A model generated the notes under the pieces. The model did no database searches, had not been told where the DNA came from, and saw nothing but the letters and a program-made list of their open reading frames with translations. DNA of 64,000 nt, taken from the NCBI GenBank assembly GCA_039707655.1, contig CM077671.1, forward strand, positions 365,888,720 to 365,952,719, read 5' to 3'. Positions 42,138 to 53,670 of the stretch are shown one piece after another (positions within the stretch are counted from its first letter, which is position 1; each line of letters begins with the position of its first letter). The stretch comes from Elymus sibiricus. Lineage: Eukaryota > Streptophyta > Magnoliopsida > Poales > Poaceae. The position numbers and the translations under genes are program-made.

Positions 42138-45100
42138 ATGGACAATACCGGCAGAGAAGGAGAAGAGGCTCTGTTCGACCTCATACGCTCCACGAGCCCA
42201 GAGCATGAACCTGAAGATGATGACGGCTCGCAATATCTGAACAATTCCGGTGAGGGTTGTATGATATTTGATGAAGACGAACGAATAGATGAAGGCGACG
42301 ACAACGATGTTGACGAAGAAAATGTTCTTCAAATAACAAAGACCGGCGAGGTATATTTATTATATAAGCCATCCGGTGATCATTACATGTCTTAATTGAT
42401 TTGTATGTATTAATGAATCGATCTTTCTTCTTTTAGGCCTCCGGATCGAGCAAATCTTCTACAAGCGACAGGGTAGTTCGAGTCCCGGCCAAAAAGTTGG
42501 ATAAAGTCGTAAAGTTCAACATCGATTCCATCAAAACATCAACTGGCGAACCGCTTGGACCTACGAAAAATGCGACCAAGTTCAAGAATCAATGCGGAGT
42601 TATTGTCAGGGACCAAATCCCGATCTCCGTTCAAGAATGGAAAAAGCCAGCAAAGGGAGATCGAGCAGGCCGAGTTACTTTTGTCGACGAAAGAGCAAAA
42701 TATGTGCTTTGGACTACGCTCATGGAACATTTCACCCTACCAGATAATTTGACAGATGCAGATCTGCAGAAAGTCAGAAACTGTGCTCTTAAAAAGATGG
42801 CGATCGCATTCAACACCTTCAAGAAAAATACATGGGCTAAGTACGTCAAATCCGGAAAGAAGACTCCAGAATTCACGGGAGCACTGGTGAAGGCAAAAGA
42901 TCACTGGGACGCTTTCGTGAAGTTCAAGGAATCGGAAGAAGCTCAGGAACGGTCGAGAAAAAACAAGATTAATGCTGCGAAAAAGAAGTGGCACCATCAT
43001 ATGGGGCCAGGTGGCTACCAGGTGGCCCTGCCTAAGTGGGATAAATCTGAGCAAGAGATGATAAGTGCAGGGGTCAATCCAGTTACATTGACATGGCCCT
43101 CCAGGTGCAGGACATGGTTTTATGCGCATGGGGGGAAGTTGGACCCAGAGACAGGGCTGGTTATGGTGAAGGCAAGTCTTAAAGAAGCGACAAACGAAAT
43201 ACTTATTGCAATAGAAGAAGCTCGAACGGGGGTGTTCACGCCCAATAGAGAGAACGACGAGCTTACGCGCGCCCTGAAGAATCGTGAACACCCGGGAAGA
43301 ACACGAGGCAAAGGCGTTGTTCCGTGGTTTGAGGGGTTTGCGGATTGGAACGACGACTATAGAAGCCGTGCGAGAAAGAAGATGCAGGAGGAGAAGAAGA
43401 AGAAGGAGGAAGCACTCCGCCTTGAAGGCCTAGAATCAAAGCACCTGGAGTTGGAACGATTTGTCAGGCGGCAGCAGGAGCAGATCGACTCACTCAGCCA
43501 GGAAAGGGCGTCTCAGCGGCAGCATGAGCAGATCGATCCAGCATTGGATAGCACCGTCCCATCTATGTCGAGAAGCAGCGTGGGTTACGCCCCGGCCGAT
43601 ATCGATAATTCATTGCTAGCTAGCTACCCTGTGGATTATATCAAAGACAGGACTAACTGTGAGCTACACATGAAAGTGAAGAACTTATCCATGAAGGTGG
43701 CGGACGGCTATGCTTTAGCAAATCCCCCTGAAGCAACCTTCCATTGCAATCCCATTCTAGCAGGCTATGCTCGTGTCGGGGTTGATGAAGTGATGTCAGG
43801 ATATCACGAGCTACAACTTGACATTCTTGGAGGTGACGAGGAGAGAACACTAGGAGAGGCCATACATCGTATCATTCTATGGAAAAAGGATTGCATCGTC
43901 TTCCCAAGGCCACCGACTCCTCCTTCTCCTAGTCCGCCGCCGCGTCAGTCGACTCCTCCTCCTCCAAGTCCGGCACCGCGTCAGTTGACTCCTCCTCCAA
44001 GTCCGGCACCGCGTCAGCCGACTCCTCCTCCTCCAAGTCCGCCGGCACCGCATCAGCCGACTCCTCCTCCAAGTCCGGCACCGCGTCAGCCAACTCCTCC
44101 TCCTCCAAGTCCGCCGGCACCGCATCAGCCGACTCCTCCTCCAAGTCCGGCACGGCGTCAGCCTAAGCAACAACGGAAGAGAGAGGCCCCAGCTATGACG
44201 ACTAGCGGTACAACAGGCAAGAAATTCAAATATGGTCCAGATCTCAAGCCTCTTCCGAAGTTGTCTTACCACCTGACTCAGGAGGAACTCGACGACGCAT
44301 GTGATGCCCAATTGAAGGCCCATTTTGCACCGAAACCGCCCGCGCCGCCAAAGGAGAAATTACCTGAGCATGTCTCACAACACTTTATTGATATGGCTGC
44401 ACCGACTGACAATCAGAAGGACTCCGACTATGTGCGGTCTATCAAGAAGTCATATTTGGCAGGGCAAAAGGAGTCGAGCTCGAGCTCGAGCCAAGCAGTT
44501 GGCAAAAAAAGCGGGAAAACTGTTCCCCAGCTGGGAGAACAGGCAGTGCAATCAATCCCCCCGCTCATTGTACAAACAACTGTGAGTACCGCCGATCGGC
44601 TGGTAATAACCGACGATCTTAGAAGGCAGGCTAAATAGGCTGGTGTCACTGTTGAACAACTCCTAAGCCTTGAGGAAATCCCCGGGATTACAGAGGAGGA
44701 AGTAAAATGGCAATATGTCCGCGGCAAACCTCTGGTCAAGCCTGACGAAGTCAAGCTTCTACCGACGAGAATGTACGATTTGCATATGTGGTACATGCAA
44801 AAAACAGCAAATACCAATGAAGAGTCCCTCATGGTGAAAGTCAAGAAAAGGCATTACTTCCATAAAAAAGATGTGTGGATTCATTATTCAGAGTTATTAC
44901 AGTTATTCAATCAAGATGCACTCGACAAATCTATCGTCAGTTGCTATTGTCTGTAAGTGATTTCTTTCTGTAATTTAAGTCTCTAGCTAGCTAGCTGTGC
45001 TCTCGTTCATTACCAGTAATTATCCTCACTATATTCTTTTCTGTGGTATTATGCAGAATGAAGATGTATGAAATGAAAAAAGCTGGACACTATGGCATTG

Positions 45101-46084
45101 GGTTCATTGACCCAAATACGGTTAATCAGGCGATATGGGAAGATAAATATTCGAGAAAAGACACAGAGAAATCCCTGCTAGAGTTTTTGAAGCAACTAAA
45201 CACCCAAGCAGAAATACTACTTCCTTACAACTTCGGGTGAGTGTTACTATATCTTGTACTACAAATTCTATTTTTTGCTTAATTACTAGATGTTAATAAG
45301 TGTAGTTGATGAGTTATGCACGTGCCCGCTTATTTATACAAAACGTGTGCGCCTGCAGTTACCACTGGATCTTGTTAATCATTGAAGTTGACAAGGCAAA
45401 AGTTGAAGTACTGGACTCACTATATAAGAATCCAACCGAATACGCAACCGTGAGGGGGATGGTCGACAGGTAATTTCAATCATTATCGCACTATGTCGGC
45501 CTCTTTACTTCATTTCCTGATATCAACTAGTTAATAACTCCTTTATTCATTTTTTTTGCCGGCGGGCAGGGATTGGGCCAAGTTCGTCAAACAGGTCCCA
45601 GGCGACTGGGAACAAAAGCTGACATGGGTGCGACCCAAGGTAATTAAGTAGTACTAGCTAGCTACGTCCGTGCATCTCTTTAATTCTAGTTTCAATACCA
45701 TTATCATGCTTGATTAATTATTACATGATTGAATTTTATTCTCGTAAAGTGCATGAAGCAGGAGCAGGGGAATGCTTTATGCGCATACTACGTTTGCGAG
45801 AACATTCGCATGATCACGTCTGAAAGGAGAAGAAACGAAAGAAATCTTTGGGTACGACGTTTGCCAGAACACTATCCATAATTTTTTTTATCATGATCTA
45901 GCTAATATATATACACACAACTAATATATTCATCTTGATCTCCTGATTATAGCTGAACGAGATGCGGGGCCAGCTCCTACCAACGGCTCGCGTACGAGCA
46001 ATTCAAGAGGAAATAGCTGGATTTCTGGTCGACCAGGTCATAGATCCCAAAGGAGAATACCATTACAAGATCAAGAAGAAGTAA
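42138..46084 (+). pseudogene. CACTA second gene: Transposase_24-like with Ulp1-like C-terminus, nonsense mutated
   Basis: Inferred exons: 42138-42350, 42437-44955, 45057-45236, 45359-45469, 45570-45639, 45750-45851 and 45953-46084, each with GT/AG borders. Exon 1 is an acidic leader (MDNTGREGEEALFDLIRSTS). Exon 2 holds the Transposase_24-like part (NKINAAKKKWHHHMGPGGY, RCRTWFYAHGGKLDPETG), a helical stretch rich in Arg, Glu and Gln, a block resembling DUF8039 (ATFHCNPILAGYARVGVDEV), a tandem proline-rich stretch of PTPPPSPAP-type units and a Ser run. The 3' exons carry Ulp1/C48 landmarks: His in YHWILLIIEVDKAK, Asp in VEVLDSL, Gln and Cys in EQGNALCAYYVCENI. A TAG at 44636-44638 in exon 2 interrupts the frame before the protease part. 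Alternative reading: a 713-codon product ending there could still form. Probable role: partner of Tnp2 at the element ends. Confidence 0.78.
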
Positions 46085-46399
46085 TGCCCTGCATATATAT
46101 AATGATCCGCAAATTGTAGGAGAAATTGTATATACCAAATTGTATATATATATATGTATGTGTGAATGGTCGTCGTACGAGAAATTCGATGATATATATA
46201 TATATATGATCGGTTCTACGAGAAATTCTATTTATATATATATGCACAATGTGTACAGTATGTAGTAGCGTAATATATGTTTGAAATGAAAAATAATTAA
46301 ATGGAAAACACAAAATTAAAAGGAAAAATAAACCATAATTAATTCATAAACCCCTGAAGGATTAAAAGGAAAAATAAACCGAAATTAAAAGAATTAAAT

Positions 46400-46576
46400 A
46401 CATTTAGTCCCGGTTGGTATTACCAACCGGGACTAAAGGTCCCCCAGCCCACGGCACCGGCAGGTGCCACGTGGTGGGCCTTTAGTAAAGCCCCCCCCCC
46501 CCCCTTTAGTGCCGGTTGGAGAACCGGCACTAAAGGCCCTTACGAACCGGCACTATAGGCCGATTCTGCACTAGTG
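46400..46576 (+). repeat. CACTA-2 3' terminus and hairpins
   Basis: Hairpins at 46402-46438 (cccggttggtattaccaaccggg) and 46504-46540 (tttagtgccggttgg with its mirror) are separated by a C-run of 15 bases near 46490. The end is ctgcactagtg. The hairpin bases differ from the 5' end (GTGCCGG against GTCCCGG). 46085-46400 is AT-rich with TA runs and no gene. Confidence 0.82.
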
Positions 46577-49345
46577 AGCTACTGAGGCAATATCATCAAG
46601 GTCTTCTGGATTTGCTTCTACCACAACTTGAGGATCCATAATTCTCTTGACATCTCCCTCACGAAGTCCTTGCACAAACTAATCAGACAATGATTGCAAT
46701 GAACCATCTTCTTTTGTGAAAACTGCCTTCTTTCTAATTAAAAGCTCCAGAAGCAAAACTCCAAAACTATAAACATCACTCTTTGCACTCAGTAAACCAG
46801 TACAGTGGTACTCCGGGTCCAGATAACCCATTGTGCCATGTACAATAGTATCCACAAGACTCTGATCGAGTTGAAAAAACCTTGAGGTACCAAAGTCTGA
46901 AATCTTGGTAGTAAAATTTTCATCCAATAAGAGATTTGAAGATTTGATATCTCTATGGATAATTGGCCGTGCAGCAGCTGTGTGGAGATAAGCAAGAGCT
47001 CCCACAGCTTCTACTGCAATCCTTAAACGATCATTCCATGGGAACAAGCATTCATCAGCGTGTAGAAGTTCAGACAATGTTCCCTTTGATATGAATTCGC
47101 AGACAAGTAAAGGGACCTCTGTTTCCAGACAGCAACCGAAAAGCTTCACAATATTGCGGTGCATAACTTGTGATAGAACAACAAGCTCGTTGATAAACTG
47201 ATTTATCTCAAATTGACTGACAGCCTTTGACTTTTTAATAGCCACCACACGCTGATCAGATAGTATTCCCTTATAGACGCTGCCATGTGCCCCATGTCCA
47301 AGAATACGACTGCTATCAAACTGGTCGGTTGCCTTTTCTAATTCCTCCAGCGAGAATATTTTTGTTTTATCTGAAGCATTTTTATCTAAGATTAGTTGTT
47401 CAAGCATCAGGCCTTTATTTTTCTTGAAGTATGACATTCGAATTCTCTTTTGTTTGTCTCTTTTCTCCACTTCTTGAATAGCATGAATGCACTCAATAGA
47501 AGAACTATGACAACAAGAACACCACCAATTCCAATATAAATACATGTGCATTCAATAGTTTGCAGCACAGAAAGTTATGTATTTTCCAGACCGTGAATGC
47601 TATACAAGTGATAAGTGCAGTAATGACTTACCCAAAAGTATGTTGTGTCTCTTAGCTGATGTCACACAAGTCCCTTTGGTTGTATCAAACTCTTCTCCGT
47701 GACTGCAACCTTGGCAGCTAAAGCCTCCAGGATAGTTCTCACATGTTCCATTGCAAAAGTTTGGTAATAAGCACTCGTTGATATCTGTAAATACATTATG
47801 GCATTGAAAATGAAAGGAGGCAATGGATCCTCTAATTTACAACGTTATAATCATGGCTAGACACTTTTTGTCTTGACCAACTAGTTTCTAATTTAAGTCA
47901 TTCAGTTTAGTGGCAACAAACTTTTGGTTCCTTTATGTTCAGTAGTAACTTATGAAATGCTTGCAATTGATAGCATATTGGACTGATACGGGTGATGTAA
48001 GATTTACCTTTGCAGCCATCTAGTATGTACGGATTTCCCTCATAGCCTTGAGAGCACATGCAACGATACCCAAGCTGCTTTATCCCATTCACATAGGTGG
48101 CATCCAGGCAAGTGCTATTGACACTGCGGCACGCCCAGGTATCTTGATTTTGCCTCATCATGGCTTCTGCACATGTTAAATTCATCGCAGCCCACCATAT
48201 CTTCGTATGAATCACATCGGATATATCATAGAGATCGCCTGGAATATAGGGGACAAGATAACCAACATCGGTTTGATGAGCTATTTGGATTCCTTGACTG
48301 TGGGAACCAGAACGAACATCTATAACACTCAGATATCCTTCATTCACTTGGATGTGGTCCATGTGATAGTCCATAATGCCTTGGTTGAGTATTGTAAGAT
48401 TTTCTGATGTGCAAGTCAGCCGGAACTGTTCAAGGGCGTAACAGCCTGGTTCTAACCCAAAAGGGAATGGAATGTCCGTGTCCCCACATGATCTCTTGCA
48501 ATTTCCAATAGGATTGGGGTTGTAAGCTGTTGAGACAGATTGACATAGAGAGTATAATATTATCTCATGAACTAAAGCCAACTCATAGCAATAAATAATG
48601 CTATGCAATCAATGAAATTCCAGTGCAATATTCTTCTCCTTTTCCAAGTGAGATTCATATCAAGTAGGATTTGGATCTGACGTCATCTAATGCTTGTATT
48701 GGGTTTTCATAAATTTACTTTCAGAAAATTATATCTCATGAAGCATATGAAATCTAAAACGATAAAAAATGTAGCTCTAATTTGAAGTAACTTGAGAGAA
48801 ATCTGAAAGCAAATTTAGGTGATTAAATTTAAAATAAAATATTGTAAATGTATTTAGTTTGTGAAAGAACTTCTGGTGTGATTTGACAAAGAAAATTACA
48901 TATGCTATAATATTGCACATTTGCACTCCACTGGCTCATTATTTTCAGAAATACTAGGAACCCCACACGTGTAATGCACATTTTCACAACATACATTGCA
49001 ATGACATATATACTCACACATGTGAAAACCAGATTTAAGTACATATTTACCCATCAATAAAAACAATTATCCCATAAATCACTTAAATGAAGAAAGTGCA
49101 GGCCATATATAGTACTCGTCTTAACTATCATAATATGAAATTAGATTTGGACTGAGAAAGGAATCAGACAAGCTAGCAATACCTAGGCTATAAACAACAT
49201 ATGTGTCTGATTTGTGGGCTATTGATCTCATTGATGGTACACTGGTGTCAAAGCAAGATGCTTGTGTGTTGTTGTGTGGTATGTGGATGCTAGAAACTAT
49301 CACAGGAATGAAGGAAAGGAAAATTCCCTGAAACATTGTGCCCAA
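46577..49345 (-). pseudogene. Wall-associated receptor kinase-like gene, 3' truncated
   Basis: WAK-type receptor kinase, normally a plasma-membrane protein that binds pectin outside and signals inside. Inferred exons: 49345-49183 (signal-peptide-like MGTMFQGIFLSFIPVIVSS), 48526-48008 (GUB_WAK-like domain, CGDTDIPFPFGLEPGC), 47784-47632 (EGF_CA-like, [15 protein letters not shown]) and about 47565-46577 (membrane segment and kinase). The first three join in matching phase 1. The kinase has [37 protein letters not shown] and [14 protein letters not shown]. Defects: no AG acceptor is visible before the last exon; the membrane segment ([18 protein letters not shown]) is in a different frame from the kinase, one base apparently lost in an A-run near 47460; a TAG follows SLQSLSD; and the kinase end is cut exactly at the CACTA-2 terminus. 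The missing end is not found at the other CACTA-2 border. Confidence 0.85.
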
Positions 49346-49439
49346 CGGGCTATTGATACAGCTTTTGATTTATGGAATTTTTTTTTTCGACAGATGATTT
49401 TATGGAGTGAAGAGGAGGGTCACTTTTGCCAAACCAACA

Positions 49440-49880
49440 GAAAAATTGGAAACTCCCAGATGATAGCTTTGTCATGGTGAATGTGGATGGTGCCTTCATG
49501 CATAATACTAATCAGGGAGCCACTGGTGCTTCATGCTTTAAAATTTGGGAGCCATGATTGTTGCCAAAGCTAGGTGGTACCCTGCTGCTGCTTCTGCTCT
49601 TACCATGGAAGCCAATGCCATCAAGGATGAAATTCTTTAGGCTTGGGAGAGGAGAACAAAAAGGGCGTCCATTGCAACTGCCTCTAAGTCCATCTTCAGG
49701 ATGTGGAATGATGGGGTCTTTGGGCACTCAGAAATGGCTACGGTGCTGATAGAAGCCAAGGAAATTAGCAAAATCTTGCTGATCATCTCCTTTAGATGTA
49801 GGTCTGCTAATGTTGCTGCTCATGTGTGTGCAAACAAGCTTCTTGCGATAAGCAGAGCTGCTTATGGATTAAAATAGCAG
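49440..49880 (+). pseudogene. Non-LTR retrotransposon RNase H fragment
   Basis: The plus strand, read across frameshifts, gives DDSFVMVNVDGAFMHN, then WYPAAASALTMEANAIKD and later FRCRSANVAAHVCANKLL. This is the pattern of the plant RNase H-like domain (RVT_3) found at the C-terminus of LINE-type polyproteins and in captured copies. At least one stop and two frame changes are present. It lies between the two WAK first exons on the opposite strand, where it probably marks an old insertion. Confidence 0.6.
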
Positions 49881-50067
49881 CAACCTTCCTTATGAACTGG
49901 CTAAACTAGTAAACTTTGATTGCAATCCTAGTAATAAGTTAATCGATGAAGCTTATGTATCAGACAAAAAAAAAGCATCTACCAACATAAGTGTTCAAAA
50001 TTCTCTAAACTCTGGTGAATCACGTTCTTTTAGGCAAGGAATACATCAACATTAATGAGAGACATAC

Positions 50068-50926
50068 CTTCGCAGCCATCCAACATGTAAGCATTGCCTT
50101 GACCGATGCACCGGCACTTGTATCCTCCAGATTGCAAATTTGTGCAGTAGCTTCGTTTTCCACACGCATAGCTTGCATAATTGAGTTTGGCAGTTTCACA
50201 ACTTGGTTGGTCTGTGATGGCCATGTCTAAGGTTGCCGCTGGGAGATTGTGTCCATATAGCTGAGATTTAAAAATGTCATTTCTATCAAAAAGATATCCA
50301 TACGAGGACAAGAGCACCTTGACATCCGAGACGCTACGGCGACGGGCAAGTCCTAACCCAAAGCCTTGAATCTCTTTATCCAAAAGGATACTGCAGCAGC
50401 CCAACCCATTATTGCAATCCTCTTGTGTGCTTTCCTCGAAATCCCTTGGACAGATACTTGTGCAAGTACCAATGATTTTTGAGGTATTAAATTTGAACAG
50501 GTAGGCATTGACATCACATCCAACAACATAGATAGCATTGTAAGGAAGGATAGTGAGACTCTGAGAGACATAATAAGATTTGTTATATGACTGCACATCT
50601 ACTCTCATGGTGCCGAAGTGGACGAAGGTTTCAACTTTATCGAATGAGTTGGCTACCTCCAGGATTTCAATAAGAGTACTACTGTTTCTAAGAAAGAGTT
50701 TGGGATCATGATGTGTGTTGTTGATACAAATGAGCTCAAATCCTGGACGGAAGCAGCCATGACCTACCCCGAATGGATAACTGATTCTGGATTTGCCGCA
50801 GTGAGAGGAGCAGTGAGCAAGTTCTGCAGCGGAAGGGGCATGCAGTAACCCACTCCCTGAAGATGCTCGGGGCAGCACGGTTGACACGATGCACAGCAGC
50901 AGAAGAGTCGCCTTGCTGGAGCTCAT
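50068..50926 (-). CDS. WAK-like first exon (GUB_WAK domain)
   Basis: An open exon of 859 bp starts with an ATG and a clear signal peptide (SKATLLLLCIVSTVLPRASS). The galacturonan-binding GUB_WAK pattern follows (CGKSRISYPFGVGHGC), then a WAK-associated region and a closing Cys-rich stretch (CGKRSYCTNLQSGGYKCRC). The exon ends at a donor (gaag|gtatgtc) in phase 1, the same phase as the related exon at 48008-48526. No own EGF or kinase exon follows before the next WAK gene. Either this gene lost its remainder or it splices into the downstream EGF exon at 47784, giving an alternative first exon. The exon has no stop codon. Upstream, 50927-51390 would hold its promoter; I see no clear elements there. 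Confidence 0.8.
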
Positions 50927-51390
50927 GGCTGATTGTTTAGTGGTTGGTTTCAGAGATGCAAGCTAAAAGGATGAGTTTGCAAAAAACCATGAGCTATGCA
51001 CCCCCCTGTAAACAAAAGAAACAGACTACTAAGTCCAAGGATGAATTGGTTACAACATAATTAGTTAGCCCTCAGTTCATAACTCGCAATGCTGGAATCA
51101 GTGTAATTACATGCACAGGTGCATTAAAGAAATGAAATTGCTTTGCCTATGATGGTCTTCGTTCGATTCCTCAAACCACCAAGCACAGGGAGCAGCGATT
51201 ACTCAAAGCAGCATCATATAAATCAAGAATCAGCATGTGATAAATCTCGCACACTGATAATCACAACACATCGTATATGATGGTAATTGAAAGCTTAACA
51301 AGACATGTTTTTCCTACCAAGTAGTGAGCTCTGAACCATCTACTCCAGCACAATTCAACGCATCTAGAGGATTCAAACTTACAGGGTAGT
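50927..51390. other. Upstream region of the WAK exon
   Basis: No gene, repeat or transposon end is recognised. It is AT-moderate, unique-looking sequence directly upstream of a WAK start codon on the minus strand, so it is the likely promoter region. Confidence 0.4.
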
Positions 51391-51466
51391 CAAACATTTG
51401 CCCGGGGACAGGTAGTGCTGCAGCTAATTCCTCCCCTTAACATTTTCTTCCCCGGGCAAATGTTTG
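51391..51466. repeat. Perfect 17 bp inverted repeat
   Basis: caaacatttgcccgggg at 51391-51407 pairs perfectly with ccccgggcaaatgtttg at 51450-51466, leaving a 42-base loop. It lies at the border between AT-moderate WAK flank and a GC-rich block (51470-52700). Confidence 0.85.
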
Positions 51467-51903
51467 AGACCGGGAGAAGGCCGAAGAGGGACCAAGCCTT
51501 GCACCGGTCGTGGATTGGACTCGTCGGAGACCGGGACTCCCACCAAGCAGGGTACCACCGGCGCCGGAAAAGGAGACACCAATCCCCTCGTATGACACCG
51601 GTGGCAGAGACCATCCGCACCAAGGGACCGCGCAGGCTGCCGCGAAGAGGACCAGGCCGCCACACCCTTCATCGCACCACCAACAGCTCCACCAACGCAA
51701 GAGCAAACCCCGGAAGACGCCTTCAGGAAGGAGCACGGCACCGAGTGTCGTCGTCGTCCAAGCAGGGGAGGGCAGGCTTTCACCTGTGCTCGATGGGGGT
51801 GGGAGGGAGGGAATCCACTCCAAAGCCTCAAGGAAGGAGAACGGCGCCGGAAGACGTTAGCGAGGAACGGAGCATGCTGCACGGGTTTGGGATCAGCATA
51901 TAC

Positions 51904-52075
51904 TCTTTTTTTTTCGAACCATGCAGGAGAGCTGCATGTATTTGCTTAGAAGAAAGAAACAAGGCCCGGAGGCCGCAGTTACAAGGTTGATGAACGACCA
52001 AAAGAGAGACAGCAACCCAAAATACAACGACCGAGAAAGAGAGAAGGAAAACTAACAGCTGAAGGAACGACCTAG
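51904..52075 (-). mobile_element. 5'-truncated LINE tail with target duplication
   Basis: A 172 bp insert is flanked by the 13 bp direct repeat gatcagcatatac (51891-51903 and 52076-52088). The insert begins with a T-rich tract followed by cgaaccatgcaggag, so on the minus strand it ends CATGGTTCG and a poly-A. This is typical of target-primed insertion of a severely truncated non-LTR element. Confidence 0.8.
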
Positions 52076-52088
52076 GATCAGCATATAC

Positions 52089-52760
52089 ATAGCACGAGCT
52101 TGTCTGAGTGGAGGACGGGGTTGTCTGAGAGGCGGAGGAAGAGGTCCTTCTTGCACGATGACGATGGCGCTGTGCTCTGCTCCCCCTCGGCACGATGACG
52201 ATGGCGCTGTGCTCTGCTCCGCCGTCAAGGTGTCTGCCATGAACGTGATGCGGAAAAACCCCGCGTGATAGTGCGTGCGCGCGGGCAGCAGACAGCTCAT
52301 CACGAGCTCGTACTCGAGCTCCCGTTGTCGACGTCCATGGCAGACACCTTGACGGCGGAGAGGCGCGTCGTTTCTTATAGAAAGGGAGGGAGGACGAGAC
52401 GATGTCTAGGATAGTCGGTTGCTCACCTAGAGTGTGCTGGCGCGCCTGTTTTGCTTCGGAACAACGACGGCGGCCGGACGGAGTCAATGTAGAGGAAGAA
52501 AAGCGACGGTGGCCGCCGGGAAGAAGCGCTCGGCGTGGCGGCGTCCTGGCTCCCGGGTCCGTCTCCTGCTCGGCGAAGGAGGAGGTTGGTTAGGTGCTCC
52601 TCTTGGCGAAGTAGGCGTGCTGGAGGTCGCCTTGGTCAAGCTCGGCCCGAGCTCTGTCGTCCTTGTGTGGAAGGAGAGGTAAAGCTCCAATTTTTTCACC
52701 GGACGCGCTTTGGCGGTGCGACGGACAGGGGAGGTGTCAAATCGTTGCGGCTGCTGCAGC
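52089..52760. other. GC-rich block with short duplications
   Basis: No gene is supported, although both strands show long open frames by composition. gcacgatgacgatggcgctg is repeated in tandem with a 37 bp period (about 52154 and 52191). A perfect 22 bp inverted repeat has arms at 52219-52240 (ccgccgtcaaggtgtctgcc plus at) and 52337-52358. Confidence 0.5.
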
Positions 52761-52812
52761 TCCAAATTAACGCATCTTTTTTTTTTTTTGAAAGATCCAA
52801 ATTAACGCATCT
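52761..52812. repeat. Minimal poly-T insert between 17 bp direct repeats
   Basis: tccaaattaacgcatct occurs at 52761-52777 and 52796-52812. Between the copies is only a T-run and 'gaaaga', 18 bases in all. It looks like a target duplication around an extremely truncated poly-A insertion on the minus strand. Confidence 0.7.
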
Positions 52813-53670
52813 ATATCTAGGCAATTTGTTGTTGTTTGAATCGATTGAAATCCTGAACTCGTGCCCCCTCTTGGACTCCATGCTATGTTTTCTAGCGGAT
52901 TTATCTGGCAGGATGTTACCCTACACTGATTGTCAGGAAAAATCAGAAGGACAAAATTACCAAAAATTGGGCTTGATCTTTGCTTCCATGGCTTAGCATA
53001 CCACGACTCGTCTTATCGTACCAGGTTCATTGAACCAAAACTGGAATTTATAGCAAAAACCACCAGATTTCGTGTCAAATTTACCGTTTAGTACCGCTTT
53101 TGGATTTTGGGACAAAATATCACCACAGTTCGTGAAGTTTTTTGCCAAAAAAACTAAAAGAGAATTGGACCCGAATTGACGCTATTTCTGACATGGGCCC
53201 ATTTGTCAGGGCTAAATTGATTTAGCTGGACTGGGACCCACTTGTCAGTAGGATTAAAATAATCATAACATTTAAAAAATAAATAATAATAATAATAAAA
53301 GAAATTGAGAGGTTGTCTTCTTTGTTGCCATCCAACACCACCGCGTCCGCCATAGCCTCCCATTCAAACGTCGCCTGTATTCAACCACACATCCCACCGT
53401 CGTGCACCTCACCGAGCAGCGCGGCCATACCCGCCACCTCCCCTCCATCGGACGGCGGCGCCCGGCCACCGCGGAACCCCGCGGGATCCAGATCGAAGGA
53501 ATCGGGGCGCTGTCGATCGGTCCTCCAGGACCACCGACGGTTTGGCCCACCGTCGCGCCGATTGCCCCATCCTGGTGGCGGCTCCCAAACTCGTGGATCG
53601 GGAGCTGGGCGTGGTCGGGCCGCTGCAGCCAATCGTCCATGCACATGCGCGAGATGATGAGCAGTGCACC
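52813..53670. other. Unassigned sequence
   Basis: 52813-53260 is mixed sequence with no frame of note; 53155-53250 has gggcccatttgtcaggg and gggacccacttgtcag, phrases common in grass repeats. 53280-53300 is a TAA microsatellite. 53310-53670 is GC-rich with open frames on both strands that I cannot tie to a family. Confidence 0.4.

Larger units (their letters stand above)
24301..46576 (+). mobile_element. CACTA-2 transposon, split by CACTA-3
   Basis: This is a plus-strand CACTA element made of 24301-25719 and 38793-46576, about 9.2 kb without its insert. The 5' end reads CACTAGTAGAAAACAG; the 3' end, on the complementary strand, reads CACTAGTGCAGAATCG, so the termini share only CACTAGT. Order: subterminal hairpins, leader, coiled-coil gene, Tnp2, spacer with 140 bp repeats, second gene with Ulp1-like end, 3' hairpins. 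The flanking triplets do not match (TGG before 24301, AGC after 46576). Tnp2 has two stops and a deleted core, the coiled-coil exon has a stop and the second gene has a stop, so this copy is not autonomous. Confidence 0.88.

Noticed and set aside
43877..44323. Minus-strand Arg/Trp-rich and Asp/Glu-rich frames opposite the CACTA-2 second gene
   Set aside because: They are shadows of the tandem proline-rich codons on the plus strand.
51828..52487. 219-codon minus-strand frame in the WAK upstream GC-rich block
   Set aside because: It runs through a LINE tail with target duplication and a tandem duplication, and has no recognisable domain.
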